NCBI GenBank assembly: GCA_963693635.1
Contig: CAVOBC010000114.1
Coordinates: 1-12,607, forward strand
Direction of reading: 5' to 3'
Source: CAVOBC01 sp963693635
GTDB lineage: Bacteria; Pseudomonadota; Gammaproteobacteria; Pseudomonadales; Azotimanducaceae
DNA length: 12,607 nt
The notes beneath the pieces were generated by a model. That model had not been told where the DNA came from. It did no database searches and worked only from the letters and a program-made list of their open reading frames with translations. This document shows, piece after piece, positions 1 to 7,584 of this stretch. Position 1 is the first letter of the stretch. Each line of letters starts with the position of its first letter. Position numbers and translations under genes: made by a program.

Positions 1-285
1 ACTCCTCGACACCAAGCCCACTGAGCCGCAAGCAAAACCATACTTCTCCTGTTTGCCGAAAAGACCCGTTATTCTCCCTATCCACGCGTTGAGCGAAATC
101 AGCCGACTGAATGGCCGGCCCCTTGAGGACCACTACCCTGCCGGTGGAGATGGTAGAGTCGGTAAAGGTCTTCGCGGCCATACGACTGCAACCCCGATTT
201 TCCCGAGATGAGGATGCCCACACCAGCAAAAAACTTGATGACCTCGCCGCTCGGATTCCTGCCCTGTGCGAGTACGCCTGCATCG

Positions 286-1332
286 ATGTCGAGCGCGACG
301 GAGTCAGCGCCGGCGAGCGAGACCCAGGAGGGTCTTCAGACCGACCACCGTGCACATCTCCAGCGTCGCAAAGTGGTGGTTGGCGGAACACAGGTGACCA
401 CGGTGGACGTGCATGCCCACTGCGCCGTACCCGCCGCGATGGCCGTACTGGGCGAGGAGAATCGCGTTGCCGCGCTCGGAATGGAGGACACCACCGACCG
501 CATTGCCGCCATGGACGCGCAAGGCATCGACGTCGCCGCGCTCAGCATCAATCCCTATTGGTACGGTGCCGATCCTGACGCGGCTGCCGAGGTCGTACGC
601 GTCCAGAACGAGACCATGGTGGATTTCTGCAGTGCGAACCCCGATCGGTTCGTGGCATTTGCGACCGTGGCGCTCCAGCATCCCGAACTTGCCGTCGAAC
701 AGGTCGAGTATGCGTCCAGGACATTGGGCTACAGGGGCGTGGGTGTCGGGGGTAGTGTCGCCGGCGTCGAGCTCGCGGATGAGCGATTTAATCCCTTCTG
801 GGCCAAGTGCGAAGAGTTGGATCTTCTGGTGTTCCTGCACCCACAGGGCACCCAGGAGCTTGAGGCGAGCGGCCGGCTCGGGGGTAGCGGGCTGTTGACC
901 AATACGATCGGCAATCCGCTGGAGACCGCGATCGCGCTGTCGCATCTGATCTTCGACGGCACGCTCGATCGGTTTCCAGGGCTTAAGATTTGCGCCGCTC
1001 ACGGCGGCGGGTTTCTGCCTTCGTACGCCAACCGGTCCGATGCGGTGACCCACACGTTTCCGGATGGCGTTGGCGAGCTCCCGAGGAAGCCCCCAACCGC
1101 TTACCTGCGCGACGGACAGCTGTTCTTCGACACCATCGTATTCACGCCGGAGGCGTTGCGGCATCTCATCGCGGAAACCGGCCCGGGACAGGTCATGATT
1201 GGCACTGACTATCCCTTCCCGTGGACGAGCACGGAGGTGGACCTTGTACTGTCCACACCCGGTCTCAGCGATCAGGATCGGATTGCGATCCTCGGAGGCA
1301 CGGCCGCACGACTACTGGGGATAGACCGTTAA
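286..1332 (+). CDS. Amidohydrolase family protein, ACMSD-like (amidohydrolase 2 type)
   Basis: A TIM-barrel metal-dependent hydrolase or decarboxylase related to aminocarboxymuconate-semialdehyde decarboxylase. With the ATG at 286 it has 348 residues. Metal ligands are visible in the family order: HAH at residues 43-45 (after TTVDV), H185 in FLHPQG, H239 in AAHGGG and D308 in GTDYPFPW. Members act on ring-cleavage products or related carboxylates, usually in the cytoplasm; the substrate here cannot be told. The start is uncertain. Homology-like sequence begins only near RRKVVV (about 364), the frame is open back to an ATG at 208, and 286 is the nearest upstream ATG but has no clear Shine-Dalgarno. 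A strong AGGAGGG at 326-332 has no in-frame start 5-10 bases downstream. A DUF1330-like remnant follows directly. The family call is confident; the N-terminus is not. Confidence 0.85.
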   Translation: MSSATESAPASETQEGLQTDHRAHLQRRKVVVGGTQVTTVDVHAHCAVPAAMAVLGEENRVAALGMEDTTDRIAAMDAQGIDVAALSINPYWYGADPDAAAEVVRVQNETMVDFCSANPDRFVAFATVALQHPELAVEQVEYASRTLGYRGVGVGGSVAGVELADERFNPFWAKCEELDLLVFLHPQGTQELEASGRLGGSGLLTNTIGNPLETAIALSHLIFDGTLDRFPGLKICAAHGGGFLPSYANRSDAVTHTFPDGVGELPRKPPTAYLRDGQLFFDTIVFTPEALRHLIAETGPGQVMIGTDYPFPWTSTEVDLVLSTPGLSDQDRIAILGGTAARLLGIDR

Positions 1333-1370
1333 CGGCTCCACACCGTCTGACTCCACCTGACGTCTGCCGC

Positions 1371-1748
1371 GGCACTGGCAGTGAAACCTATCGGCGTGGC
1401 TATGGCGTGCCGGTGGCCAACCTTGTCACCCAGTACTTTGGGGGCGCGTTCGTCTACACCGACCGATCCCCCGTGACAGTAATCGGGCCAAAGGATGCAG
1501 GCGGCCGATACCTTGGCCTGGACTACGACATGGTGGCGATTGCGCAGTACCCGTCGCGGGATGCTTTCCTGTCAATGACTCAGCTCCCCGAGTACCCCCG
1601 CGTCAACGAATATCGCGAGGCAGGTCTGCAAATGCAGCAGTTGATTGCGATCAGCCCGGAGGGTGTCGTCCTGAAGGACAGGTCAGTCGCAGGGGACGAC
1701 GCAGCAGGTGGCCCGACGAAGACCCTGCTGACCGCAACGCACCCCTGA
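1371..1748 (+). pseudogene. DUF1330-type protein, 5'-truncated remnant
   Basis: The frame ending at the TGA at 1746-1748 reads as a DUF1330 (ferredoxin-like alpha/beta fold) protein from about 1371. A SETYRRGYG segment matches the usual helix after the first strand. It is followed by YFGGAFVYTD, DMVAIAQYPSRDAFLSM and PEYPRVNEYREAGL, the hallmark core of the family. The expected N-terminal strand (a VNLLKFK-like segment of roughly 30 residues) is absent. The frame upstream of 1332 is only a shadow of the amidohydrolase, and 1333-1370 shows no family similarity. No ATG lies in a sensible position; the first in-frame GTG is at 1407, inside the domain. Most likely a 5' deletion joined this gene to the amidohydrolase stop, though reinitiation from GTG 1407 is possible. 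The function of intact members is unknown; they often sit in catabolic clusters. Confidence 0.6.
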
Positions 1749-1873
1749 ATCCGGATGACACGACGACTCGACCGGTCGTTACAGCGGCTGATCAGTGCAG
1801 CAGCCTGGTCAACCTCCCCGTGACGATCTAGCCGAGGCCACCGCCCGCGGCGCGTCGATGCACTCGCTGGCTT

Positions 1874-2160
1874 TTACGTACAGCTATTGACGACAGTGGG
1901 CCAACAGGACCGCGCCAGTGCGTGGCCCATATCGTCGAACATTGCGAGCTTTGCGTTGGGAATAGCAGCGGCTATGACCTCAGCGTGGGATGGCGGAAAT
2001 ATCGGATCCTCGCGATCATGAATCACGGTAGTCGAAGTGTCGCAGCCCGCCAAAAGAGGACAGCGATTCGGTGTCGATCGGCGAAACGCGAGAAAGTGAT
2101 TGTTGGCCTTTGTAATGTCACGGGCACGGTCTTCGCTAGGAGGGGCACCGCGGATATGGC
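1874..2160 (-). pseudogene. Alpha/beta hydrolase C-terminal remnant
   Basis: The minus strand here encodes a recognisable alpha/beta-hydrolase C-terminus. TTVIHDREDPIFPPSHAE carries the acid of the triad (Asp of DPIFP). AAAIPNAKL, then FDDMGHAL with the catalytic His, and CWPTVV follow before the TAA at 1874-1876. A weaker segment just upstream (APPSEDRARDITKANN) resembles the lid helices, but about 35 residues expected between it and the acid strand seem to be missing. No nucleophile elbow (GxSxG) occurs upstream in any minus frame. I infer a decayed or internally deleted hydrolase. Intact relatives are esterase/lipase-type enzymes in catabolic clusters. A short active protein is unlikely without the nucleophile. 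Confidence 0.6.
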
Positions 2161-2435
2161 ATCGCTGAACATTGGCATGCCGTGAAGTTGTAAGCCGTCG
2201 ACGAAGCCCGTTTGCCCCAATGTAGCGTCTCTGCGGGGATTTAAACCATGAAGAGACAAGCTCCATGGTGGGGGGCCCAATTGCCTACGAGAACGGACGC
2301 CGCGGCTAGCGCTCATCGGCTCAAACCGTATCCACGCGGGCGTGGTGCAGCGTGCTGAAAAAAGCGTTGCTTTGCCCGGCGAGGTATCATTTGATTCATT
2401 GATGACTGCACACAGGCGGGGACAGGGGAACGGCC

Positions 2436-4382
2436 ATGAATCGTTGCTTCGAGACGCCTCGCGCGGGCCACTTTGTTTGGCGACTGTTCCTCGCGGTTTG
2501 TCTTATCATGTCGTCGCGAACAAACGCGCAGTCGGAGAATCTCGAAGAGATTAAGACCTTCCTCAAGCCCGCCGATTTCGAACTCGTTAGCATCTCGCCC
2601 ACCAGCCGCTACCTCGCAGTCGCCTCCTTCTCTGACGAGGGCCGCCGCCTACAGGTGCGGGATCGCAGGCGGAACGAGGAAACGGTCAACTACGACCTGG
2701 GCCAGGACTACGCGGTTCGCGCCCTCAGCTGGGCAACGGACGACCTGCTGCTGGTCCAGCAGAACAGGCGAAGCAGGTCCGGCAGCTTCTTCGGCAGCCG
2801 GGACCTCATCACCATCGAGGCCGCCAACGGCAAGCTCGAGCGCATCGGTCGGGGCGAGGTCATCGACATCCTTGACGGCAAACGCGCGTTGATCATCTCC
2901 GACTCGCGCGACCGTTTCTCGGAAGCACACAGACTCGATGCGAAGACGGGGATCAGGCGCAGACTGGCCCGTTCAGCATCAACCCTGGCCTCATTCATTC
3001 CAGACGAAGCAGGCAAGATCCGCTTCAGTATCGGTTTTTCGCGCACCGGCGACGAACTCGTTCACGTTCGTAAGGGCAGAGACTGGTCCCAGCTGGCATC
3101 CAACCGACTCGGCGCGCGCGGCTGGGAGCCCTGGTGGTTTACTGGCAAGCCGGACCAGTTCTTTACGCGGACTTCGGAAGGCGGCGGCGACGCGGCGACC
3201 TGGGGGCTCGGACTCTACGACGCAAAAACGCGTACGCATCGCCTGCTCTTCCGCCACCCCAAGACCGATGTGACCGATTTGCTCTACGACTACTCACGCC
3301 ACCACGTCATCGCAGTCGGTTACGAACTGCACTATCCCACCTGGAAGTACGTCGATGGCGAGCACCGGCTAACACAAATGCACGTCAATCTTCGGCGCGC
3401 GTTTCGCGGCAAGAACGTCGATATCGTCTCAGTGACACGCGACCATGGGCTCGCGGTGGTTCTCATTTCAAGCGACGTTAATCCGGGCGACTACTACCTC
3501 GTCAACACAACCACAACGCAGGCCGACAAACTGTTCAGCCGGCGCCCCGATCTCGCGGACCGGACCCTCGCGCCCATGTCCGGCGTTGAAATCAAGGCGA
3601 GCGACGGGACGACGCTTTACGGCTACACGACCAGCCACCCGGACACCCCCGTGCCCGGCCCTCTGGTCGTTCTCGTTCACGGTGGGCCGTACGGCATTCG
3701 CGACCGCTGGCGCTTTGAAGGCCGTGTGCAACTGCTGGCAAATCGCGGCTACCACGTCCTGCAGATCAACTTTCGCGGCTCCGGAGGCTACGGTGTCGAC
3801 TACCTCGCGGCGGGGATTGGCGAATGGGGCGGCCTGATGCAGGACGACGTGACCGACGCGACGCGATGGGCCACATCGCCCGGTAGCGCGGGCAGCGCGA
3901 ACAATCCGCACCTGGCTCTCGCGTCGGCCGATCGTATCTGCATCATGGGTACGAGCTACGGCGCGTACGCCGCCATGATGGGACCGATCAAGGCACCGGG
4001 GCTCTACCGCTGCGCCATCGGCACGGCAGGCGTCTATGACATGACACTGATGAGTGACAGCGGCGACATTCGTCGCACCCGCGCCGGGAGCGCTTACCTT
4101 AGCCATGTCCTGGGTCAGTCCGAAGCAGCGCTGAAAGCGATCTCACCCACCCACCGGGCGGCCGAGATCAAGGTCCCCGTCCTGCTCATCCATGGCGACC
4201 AGGACTTCCGTGCACCGCTCGAACATGCGAAGGGTCTGCGCAAGGCCTTGACCGAGGCCGGTAACCCTCCTGCGTGGCACAAGTTGGCAGGCGAAGGCCA
4301 CGGGACATCGCAATTGTCCACCCTGGTTGCGTCTCAAACGCAGGTGTTGCGGTTCCTGCAAGAGCACCTTTCAGCGCGCTAG
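2436..4382 (+). CDS. Exported S9 family peptidase (prolyl oligopeptidase/acylaminoacyl-peptidase type)
   Basis: A serine peptidase of clan SC, family S9, 648 residues, close to the usual length. Residues 1-31 form a Sec signal peptide (basic start, hydrophobic FLAVCLIM stretch, then TNAQ), so the enzyme is probably periplasmic. Residues about 40-380 have the loose beta-propeller repeat character that gates access to the active site. From about 385 the alpha/beta-hydrolase domain carries HGGPYG (415-420, oxyanion region), the nucleophile S507 in GTSYGAYAAMM, D590 in HGDQDFRAP and H622 in GEGHG, so the triad is complete. The likely role is trimming small peptides during peptide scavenging. The start is supported by a GGGGA ribosome-binding site about 9 bases before the ATG. 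The coding sequence is clearly GC-rich (42 of 60 bases at 3541-3600). The next gene starts 55 bp downstream on the same strand. Confidence 0.92.
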   Translation: MNRCFETPRAGHFVWRLFLAVCLIMSSRTNAQSENLEEIKTFLKPADFELVSISPTSRYLAVASFSDEGRRLQVRDRRRNEETVNYDLGQDYAVRALSWATDDLLLVQQNRRSRSGSFFGSRDLITIEAANGKLERIGRGEVIDILDGKRALIISDSRDRFSEAHRLDAKTGIRRRLARSASTLASFIPDEAGKIRFSIGFSRTGDELVHVRKGRDWSQLASNRLGARGWEPWWFTGKPDQFFTRTSEGGGDAATWGLGLYDAKTRTHRLLFRHPKTDVTDLLYDYSRHHVIAVGYELHYPTWKYVDGEHRLTQMHVNLRRAFRGKNVDIVSVTRDHGLAVVLISSDVNPGDYYLVNTTTTQADKLFSRRPDLADRTLAPMSGVEIKASDGTTLYGYTTSHPDTPVPGPLVVLVHGGPYGIRDRWRFEGRVQLLANRGYHVLQINFRGSGGYGVDYLAAGIGEWGGLMQDDVTDATRWATSPGSAGSANNPHLALASADRICIMGTSYGAYAAMMGPIKAPGLYRCAIGTAGVYDMTLMSDSGDIRRTRAGSAYLSHVLGQSEAALKAISPTHRAAEIKVPVLLIHGDQDFRAPLEHAKGLRKALTEAGNPPAWHKLAGEGHGTSQLSTLVASQTQVLRFLQEHLSAR

Positions 4383-4437
4383 GCCTGAGTTTTCCGGCAT
4401 CGGTAAAGACGCACAAAAACAGAGGAGAATAGTCGGT

Positions 4438-5262
4438 ATGTTAGACACCATCACAGTCCGCCAAATGCCGTTTGAATTTCCAGATAAAATCGATCCAGTT
4501 TTTATGGACGGCGATCATAAACGGTCCTTCGCGTTCATCGCTGGGTCGCTGCTACTCCCTCATTTGGAGCCCTACCTAATCCGATCGATGAAAGCGGCGG
4601 AAAAACACGTCACCGATCCTGATGTGCTCGACGGCCTCAAGAAATTCGCTTCCCAGGAAGGCCAACATTACCAAATGCATAAGAAATTCAATGCAACTAT
4701 CCGTCGCGCCGGATTTCCCGGACTCGAAGCATTGGAGCAAGAACTATCGGATGATTACAAAAAGTTCACCAGCAACAAATCACTTCGCTTTAACCTGGCC
4801 TACGCGGAAGGTTTTGAGGCGCTGACCATGAATGCTGTCAAGCACATGATCGAGCCCAACGGTTTTGGTGAAGACCTACCTGTCTTCATGCAGATGGTTG
4901 AGTGGCATTTTGTCGAAGAACTTGAACACCGTACCGTTGCATTCGACGTTTATGATCATGTGTGCGGCGGGTATTTCTACCGACTGGTCGTAGGCACTTG
5001 GGCGCAGTGGCATTTCACCCGCTGGATCAGGCGCGCAACCAAATATATGCTGAAGGCGAATCCACAGCCGAAACAGGACGCGCAAGAGATGGCTAAAGGT
5101 ACGAAGGCGGTGCCGTCCATCAGACCCGCCTCTGTGGGCAATCTTTTACCTGGCCTGCTCCGCATCTATTTACCGAGTTACAGTCCCCACGACGTTGAGA
5201 TCTCCCCGGGTATTCAAGTCCTCGCCGACAAATACACAATCATGGCGATCAAGACGTCCTGA
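4438..5262 (+). CDS. Ferritin-like metal-dependent hydrolase (PF10118-type)
   Basis: A 274-residue helical protein of the 'predicted metal-dependent hydrolase' family, a ferritin-like, probably di-metal group whose chemistry is not well established. Candidate ligands occur in ferritin-like order: E44 in PHLEPYLI, E74-x2-H77 in SQEGQHYQMH, E124 in YAEGFEALT, and E160/E161 with H164 in FVEELEHRTVAFD. There is no signal peptide, so a cytoplasmic location is expected. The start is fixed by AGAGGAGAA at 4421-4429, nine bases before the ATG; the same frame is open upstream only inside the peptidase gene. It lies 55 bp after the S9 gene and may share its transcript, although a strong ribosome-binding site of its own suggests independent translation. 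Its base composition is lower (30 of 60 GC at 4681-4740), which hints at separate ancestry. In catabolic islands, members may act as oxygenases or hydroxylases on lipophilic substrates; this is inference. Confidence 0.85.
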   Translation: MLDTITVRQMPFEFPDKIDPVFMDGDHKRSFAFIAGSLLLPHLEPYLIRSMKAAEKHVTDPDVLDGLKKFASQEGQHYQMHKKFNATIRRAGFPGLEALEQELSDDYKKFTSNKSLRFNLAYAEGFEALTMNAVKHMIEPNGFGEDLPVFMQMVEWHFVEELEHRTVAFDVYDHVCGGYFYRLVVGTWAQWHFTRWIRRATKYMLKANPQPKQDAQEMAKGTKAVPSIRPASVGNLLPGLLRIYLPSYSPHDVEISPGIQVLADKYTIMAIKTS

Positions 5263-5306
5263 CTCTTGCCGGTATAGCATTTCAAAACCCGAGTGCTGTC
5301 GCATAT

Positions 5307-5433
5307 CTATCCCGATGAAAACCCGGCATTGCCATAACGCACTGCTAATGCGCGTGCGCGTTTAAGGGTGAAACCCACATCAAACTCATCGGTCATGCCG
5401 ATGACACCATGAATCTGGATAAGCTGCCTCGGC
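5307..5433 (-). pseudogene. Acyl-CoA dehydrogenase C-terminal remnant
   Basis: Translating the minus strand from about 5433 down to the TAG at 5307-5309 gives RQLIQIHGVIGMTDEF, then DVGFTLKRARALAVRYG and a short tail. This is the signature C-terminal block of acyl-CoA dehydrogenases (consensus AIQLHGGIGMTDE-x-D-x-G-x-x-LKRA), which helps bind FAD and CoA. The frame stays open upstream only to about 5500, where it meets a TGA, and nothing between 5434 and 5500 looks like the rest of the four-helix domain. Only about 40 of some 380 residues remain, so this is a non-functional relic. It is too short to be picked up by length-based ORF calling. It converges on the PF10118 gene, whose stop is 44 bp away. 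The intact gene presumably oxidised an acyl-CoA in a CoA-dependent catabolic pathway. Confidence 0.7.
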
Positions 5434-5849
5434 ATTTCATTTCCGCCGTCAGCGGCATGACCCCGGAGAGCGCGCGACTCGTTGCTACGAAAGAGCCCTC
5501 CTCATCCCTGAAGTGAGTGGTCCCCGGTGTACGTTTACTTTGGACCTGTGCGACTTGCCGCATTGCCACTGTAGGCTTGCCGCTCCTGCGCTGCGTAGCA
5601 TCTGGATATCCCCATTCTGGGTGGTCCACGGTCGGAGCGATTCGAAGCCTTCACTTAGGCTCCGCAGCTCTCAACCGCGTAACGCCGTATACTCAGACGA
5701 TCGGCCGTCGTTGCACGCTAGCGCGTCGCCGCGCCAACAAAACTATCCAGCCGCGTTTCGCCCAATAAACGGCCAGCCAGTCGTAGATAGGGCGGACCGC
5801 AACGATCGATCATCGGGATTGGAAGCAGACTCAAAAAGGGAGAGGAACA
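5434..5849. other. Gene-poor stretch upstream of the transporter
   Basis: About 400 bp without a convincing gene. Several frames are open for 60-120 codons in both directions, but none shows recognisable domains, and the composition looks like decayed coding DNA next to the acyl-CoA dehydrogenase relic. Its right end supplies the ribosome-binding site AAGGGAGAGGA (5836-5846) and should contain the promoter of the leader ORF and transporter. I could not pick out -35 and -10 boxes with confidence. Confidence 0.4.
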
Positions 5850-5897
5850 ATGGCAGCATTTCAAAGTCGTATTACCGCGCGGCGTGACTATGACTGA
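5850..5897 (+). CDS. Putative 15-residue leader peptide overlapping the transporter start
   Basis: A short frame, MAAFQSRITARRDYD then TGA, begins at an ATG 4-5 bases after the best Shine-Dalgarno in the region (AAGGGAGAGGA, 5836-5846). Its stop (5895-5897) lies just inside the transporter frame, overlapping the transporter ATG at 5890 by 8 bases. The transporter has no Shine-Dalgarno of its own: the bases before it read TTACCGCGCGGCGTGACT. This geometry fits translational coupling, in which ribosomes finishing the leader restart on the transporter. The peptide has no motif I recognise. The alternative is that the ribosome-binding site once served a longer transporter N-terminus, now separated by a frameshift. 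Nothing at protein level supports the peptide itself. Confidence 0.4.
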   Translation: MAAFQSRITARRDYD

Positions 5898-7308
5898 ATC
5901 GACGACAGCGGGAGACGCAGACGGTACGACCCCGGGCCGGAGCACTGGCGAGATCGATCCGTACACGCAGGTCCCCGGGGCGACCATGCCGCCGCCGCAG
6001 ACGTTTCTCAAGCGCGTCAAACATCTTGGCCCGAGCGTGATCGTATCGGGTTCCATCGTCGGCTCCGGCGAGATCTTCCTCACGTCCGGTCTGGGCGCCA
6101 CCGCCGGGTTCGTGCTCTTGTGGTGGGTGTTCGTTGCATGCTGGAGCAAATCCGTTGTCCAGGCTGAGCTCACTCGCTACTGCATCACAACCGGCGACAC
6201 ATATATGCGCGCGCTCCACCGCGTGCCCGGACGCCTGCCCGGACCGCGGGGTCCCGTGGGATGGCCGATCTGGATGGCCGCCGCTGGCTTTTTTATCGGC
6301 GTTCCGGGTCTCGGCGGGATCGTCGGCGGAGCAGGCCAGGGCTTAGAACTACTGACGGGTGTGCCGGCGGCGCTGTCTGCCGCAATCATTGCAATCATCG
6401 CGATGATCATTCTCGCGACCGGATCGTACCGCTACATTGAGCGGATCATGCTTTTCCTGGTGATCGGTTTCACGGCAACCACCATCTTGTCCGCCGTGAT
6501 GATGCAGTTCACTGAGTTCCGACTGACCAGCGAGGACGTTGCTATCGGGTTCGCCTTCGACTTCCCGCTCGAGTACGCGGCGCTCGCGATCGCCATGTAC
6601 GGCTATACCGGGGTCAACTCCGGCGAGATCGCCGCTTATACCTACTGGTGCGTAGAAAAGGGCTACCCGAAGTACATCGGCGCCAACCGCGACGACCCCA
6701 ATTGGGTCGGCCGGGCGAAAGGCTGGATCAAAGTGCTGCAGACCGACGTCTGGGCAACGCTCATCATCCTGACGTTTGCGACGGTGCCCTTCTTCGTGCT
6801 CGGCGCCGGGGTGTTGTTCGAGAGCGGCGCTAAACCCGAAGGCATCGACACCGTGAGGGTCTTGTCGAGCATGTTTACCGAGACGCTCGGCGAATGGTCG
6901 ATCTGGGTATTCGGCCTCGGTGCGTTTTTCATCCTGTTTTCCACCACATTATCGGGCGTCGGTGCTGGCGGCCGCGTGTTTCCCGACTATGCCATCGAAT
7001 TCGGGTTCGCCGATCGGCAGACCATTCGTCGAGAAAAATGGACACGGATCTACGTCATTGTAGTGCCGCTGCTTGCCTACGCGCTCTACATCGCGGCGGC
7101 ACAACGGCCTATTCTACTGATCCAGATCTCGGCAACCTTCGCTGCCCTCACTCTGCCCATCCAGAGTGGTGCGACACTATTTCTGCAGAAACGCCATATG
7201 GATCCACGTGTGCGCCCCGGTCTACCCATGCACATCGCGCTGTGGGCGACCTTTGTCTTTCAATTGAGCATGACGATTTTCGTGCTGTGGTTTCTATTTT
7301 TCAGCTAG
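5890..7308 (+). CDS. Divergent Nramp-related membrane transporter
   Basis: A polytopic inner-membrane protein of 472 residues (474 from the alternative GTG at 5884) with about 11 hydrophobic helices. It belongs to the Nramp-related, LeuT-fold group often annotated as 'Nramp family divalent metal transporter'. After a hydrophilic N-terminus (to about 45), helix 1 reads SVIVSGSIVGSGEIFLTSG, where canonical Nramps have the metal-binding DPGN. The helix 6 region reads AMYGYTGVNSGEIAAYTYW, where canonical members have MPHN. The hallmark Asp/Asn and Met ligands are therefore missing and the substrate cannot be assumed to be manganese or iron. Helices 2-3 (GFVLLWWVFVACWSKSVVQ, QAELTRY) match the subgroup well. 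Translation is probably coupled to the upstream leader ORF. The SDR gene follows 276 bp downstream on the same strand. Confidence 0.82.
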   Translation: MTESTTAGDADGTTPGRSTGEIDPYTQVPGATMPPPQTFLKRVKHLGPSVIVSGSIVGSGEIFLTSGLGATAGFVLLWWVFVACWSKSVVQAELTRYCITTGDTYMRALHRVPGRLPGPRGPVGWPIWMAAAGFFIGVPGLGGIVGGAGQGLELLTGVPAALSAAIIAIIAMIILATGSYRYIERIMLFLVIGFTATTILSAVMMQFTEFRLTSEDVAIGFAFDFPLEYAALAIAMYGYTGVNSGEIAAYTYWCVEKGYPKYIGANRDDPNWVGRAKGWIKVLQTDVWATLIILTFATVPFFVLGAGVLFESGAKPEGIDTVRVLSSMFTETLGEWSIWVFGLGAFFILFSTTLSGVGAGGRVFPDYAIEFGFADRQTIRREKWTRIYVIVVPLLAYALYIAAAQRPILLIQISATFAALTLPIQSGATLFLQKRHMDPRVRPGLPMHIALWATFVFQLSMTIFVLWFLFFS

Positions 7309-7584
7309 GTCGCGGGACACTACGATCACGCACAGAGCTACGACCTGCTGTGGCGCGCGACCCAATTAGGTGCTGCGCTGAAGATCCTCCATGCATGCTT
7401 TCAGGCGCGCCCTTCTGATAGCACGGCTTCGCGGAGATCGAATTGTGGAGGTGGGCCATGGACAGCTCCATCACTGAATAAATGATGTCATAAGAGCATC
7501 GCCACGGCTCCGTCCAGGTCATGCTTCTCAGTGACCACGTGCGATGCCATGCTGTCCGCCCTCCCATAAGAACCGGATCTGCTC
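7309..7584. other. Intergenic region between transporter and SDR
   Basis: 276 bp with no supported gene. A minus-strand frame ending at 7488 finishes with HVVTEKHDLDGAVAMLL, faintly like the C-terminal helix of zinc-type alcohol dehydrogenases, but it is too short to call. The region presumably carries the SDR promoter; I see no clear -35/-10 pair and no terminator hairpin after the transporter stop. Confidence 0.4.

Noticed and set aside
1..41. Possible minus-strand gene start: AGGAG then ATG at 41, giving about 13 residues to the window edge
   Set aside because: Too short to test; the peptide matches nothing I recognise and another minus frame is equally open.
304..1164. Long 286-codon open frame antisense to the amidohydrolase
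   Set aside because: A GC-rich shadow of the real gene; no domain features and the sense frame has all metal ligands.
2342..2435. Promoter boxes before the S9 gene (TTGCTT, TATCAT, TTTGAT)
   Set aside because: No pair has both good matches and 16-18 bp spacing.
3468..4106. 212-codon antisense frame inside the S9 peptidase
   Set aside because: Lies opposite the catalytic domain and has the Ala/Arg/Val-rich look of a shadow frame.
5393..5629. 78-codon minus-strand frame over the acyl-CoA dehydrogenase relic
   Set aside because: It is in the wrong frame for the conserved segment and shows no family features.
7488..7560. Minus-strand HVVTEKHDLDGAVAMLL, faintly like a zinc alcohol dehydrogenase end
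   Set aside because: About 17 residues with a weak match; not enough to claim another remnant.
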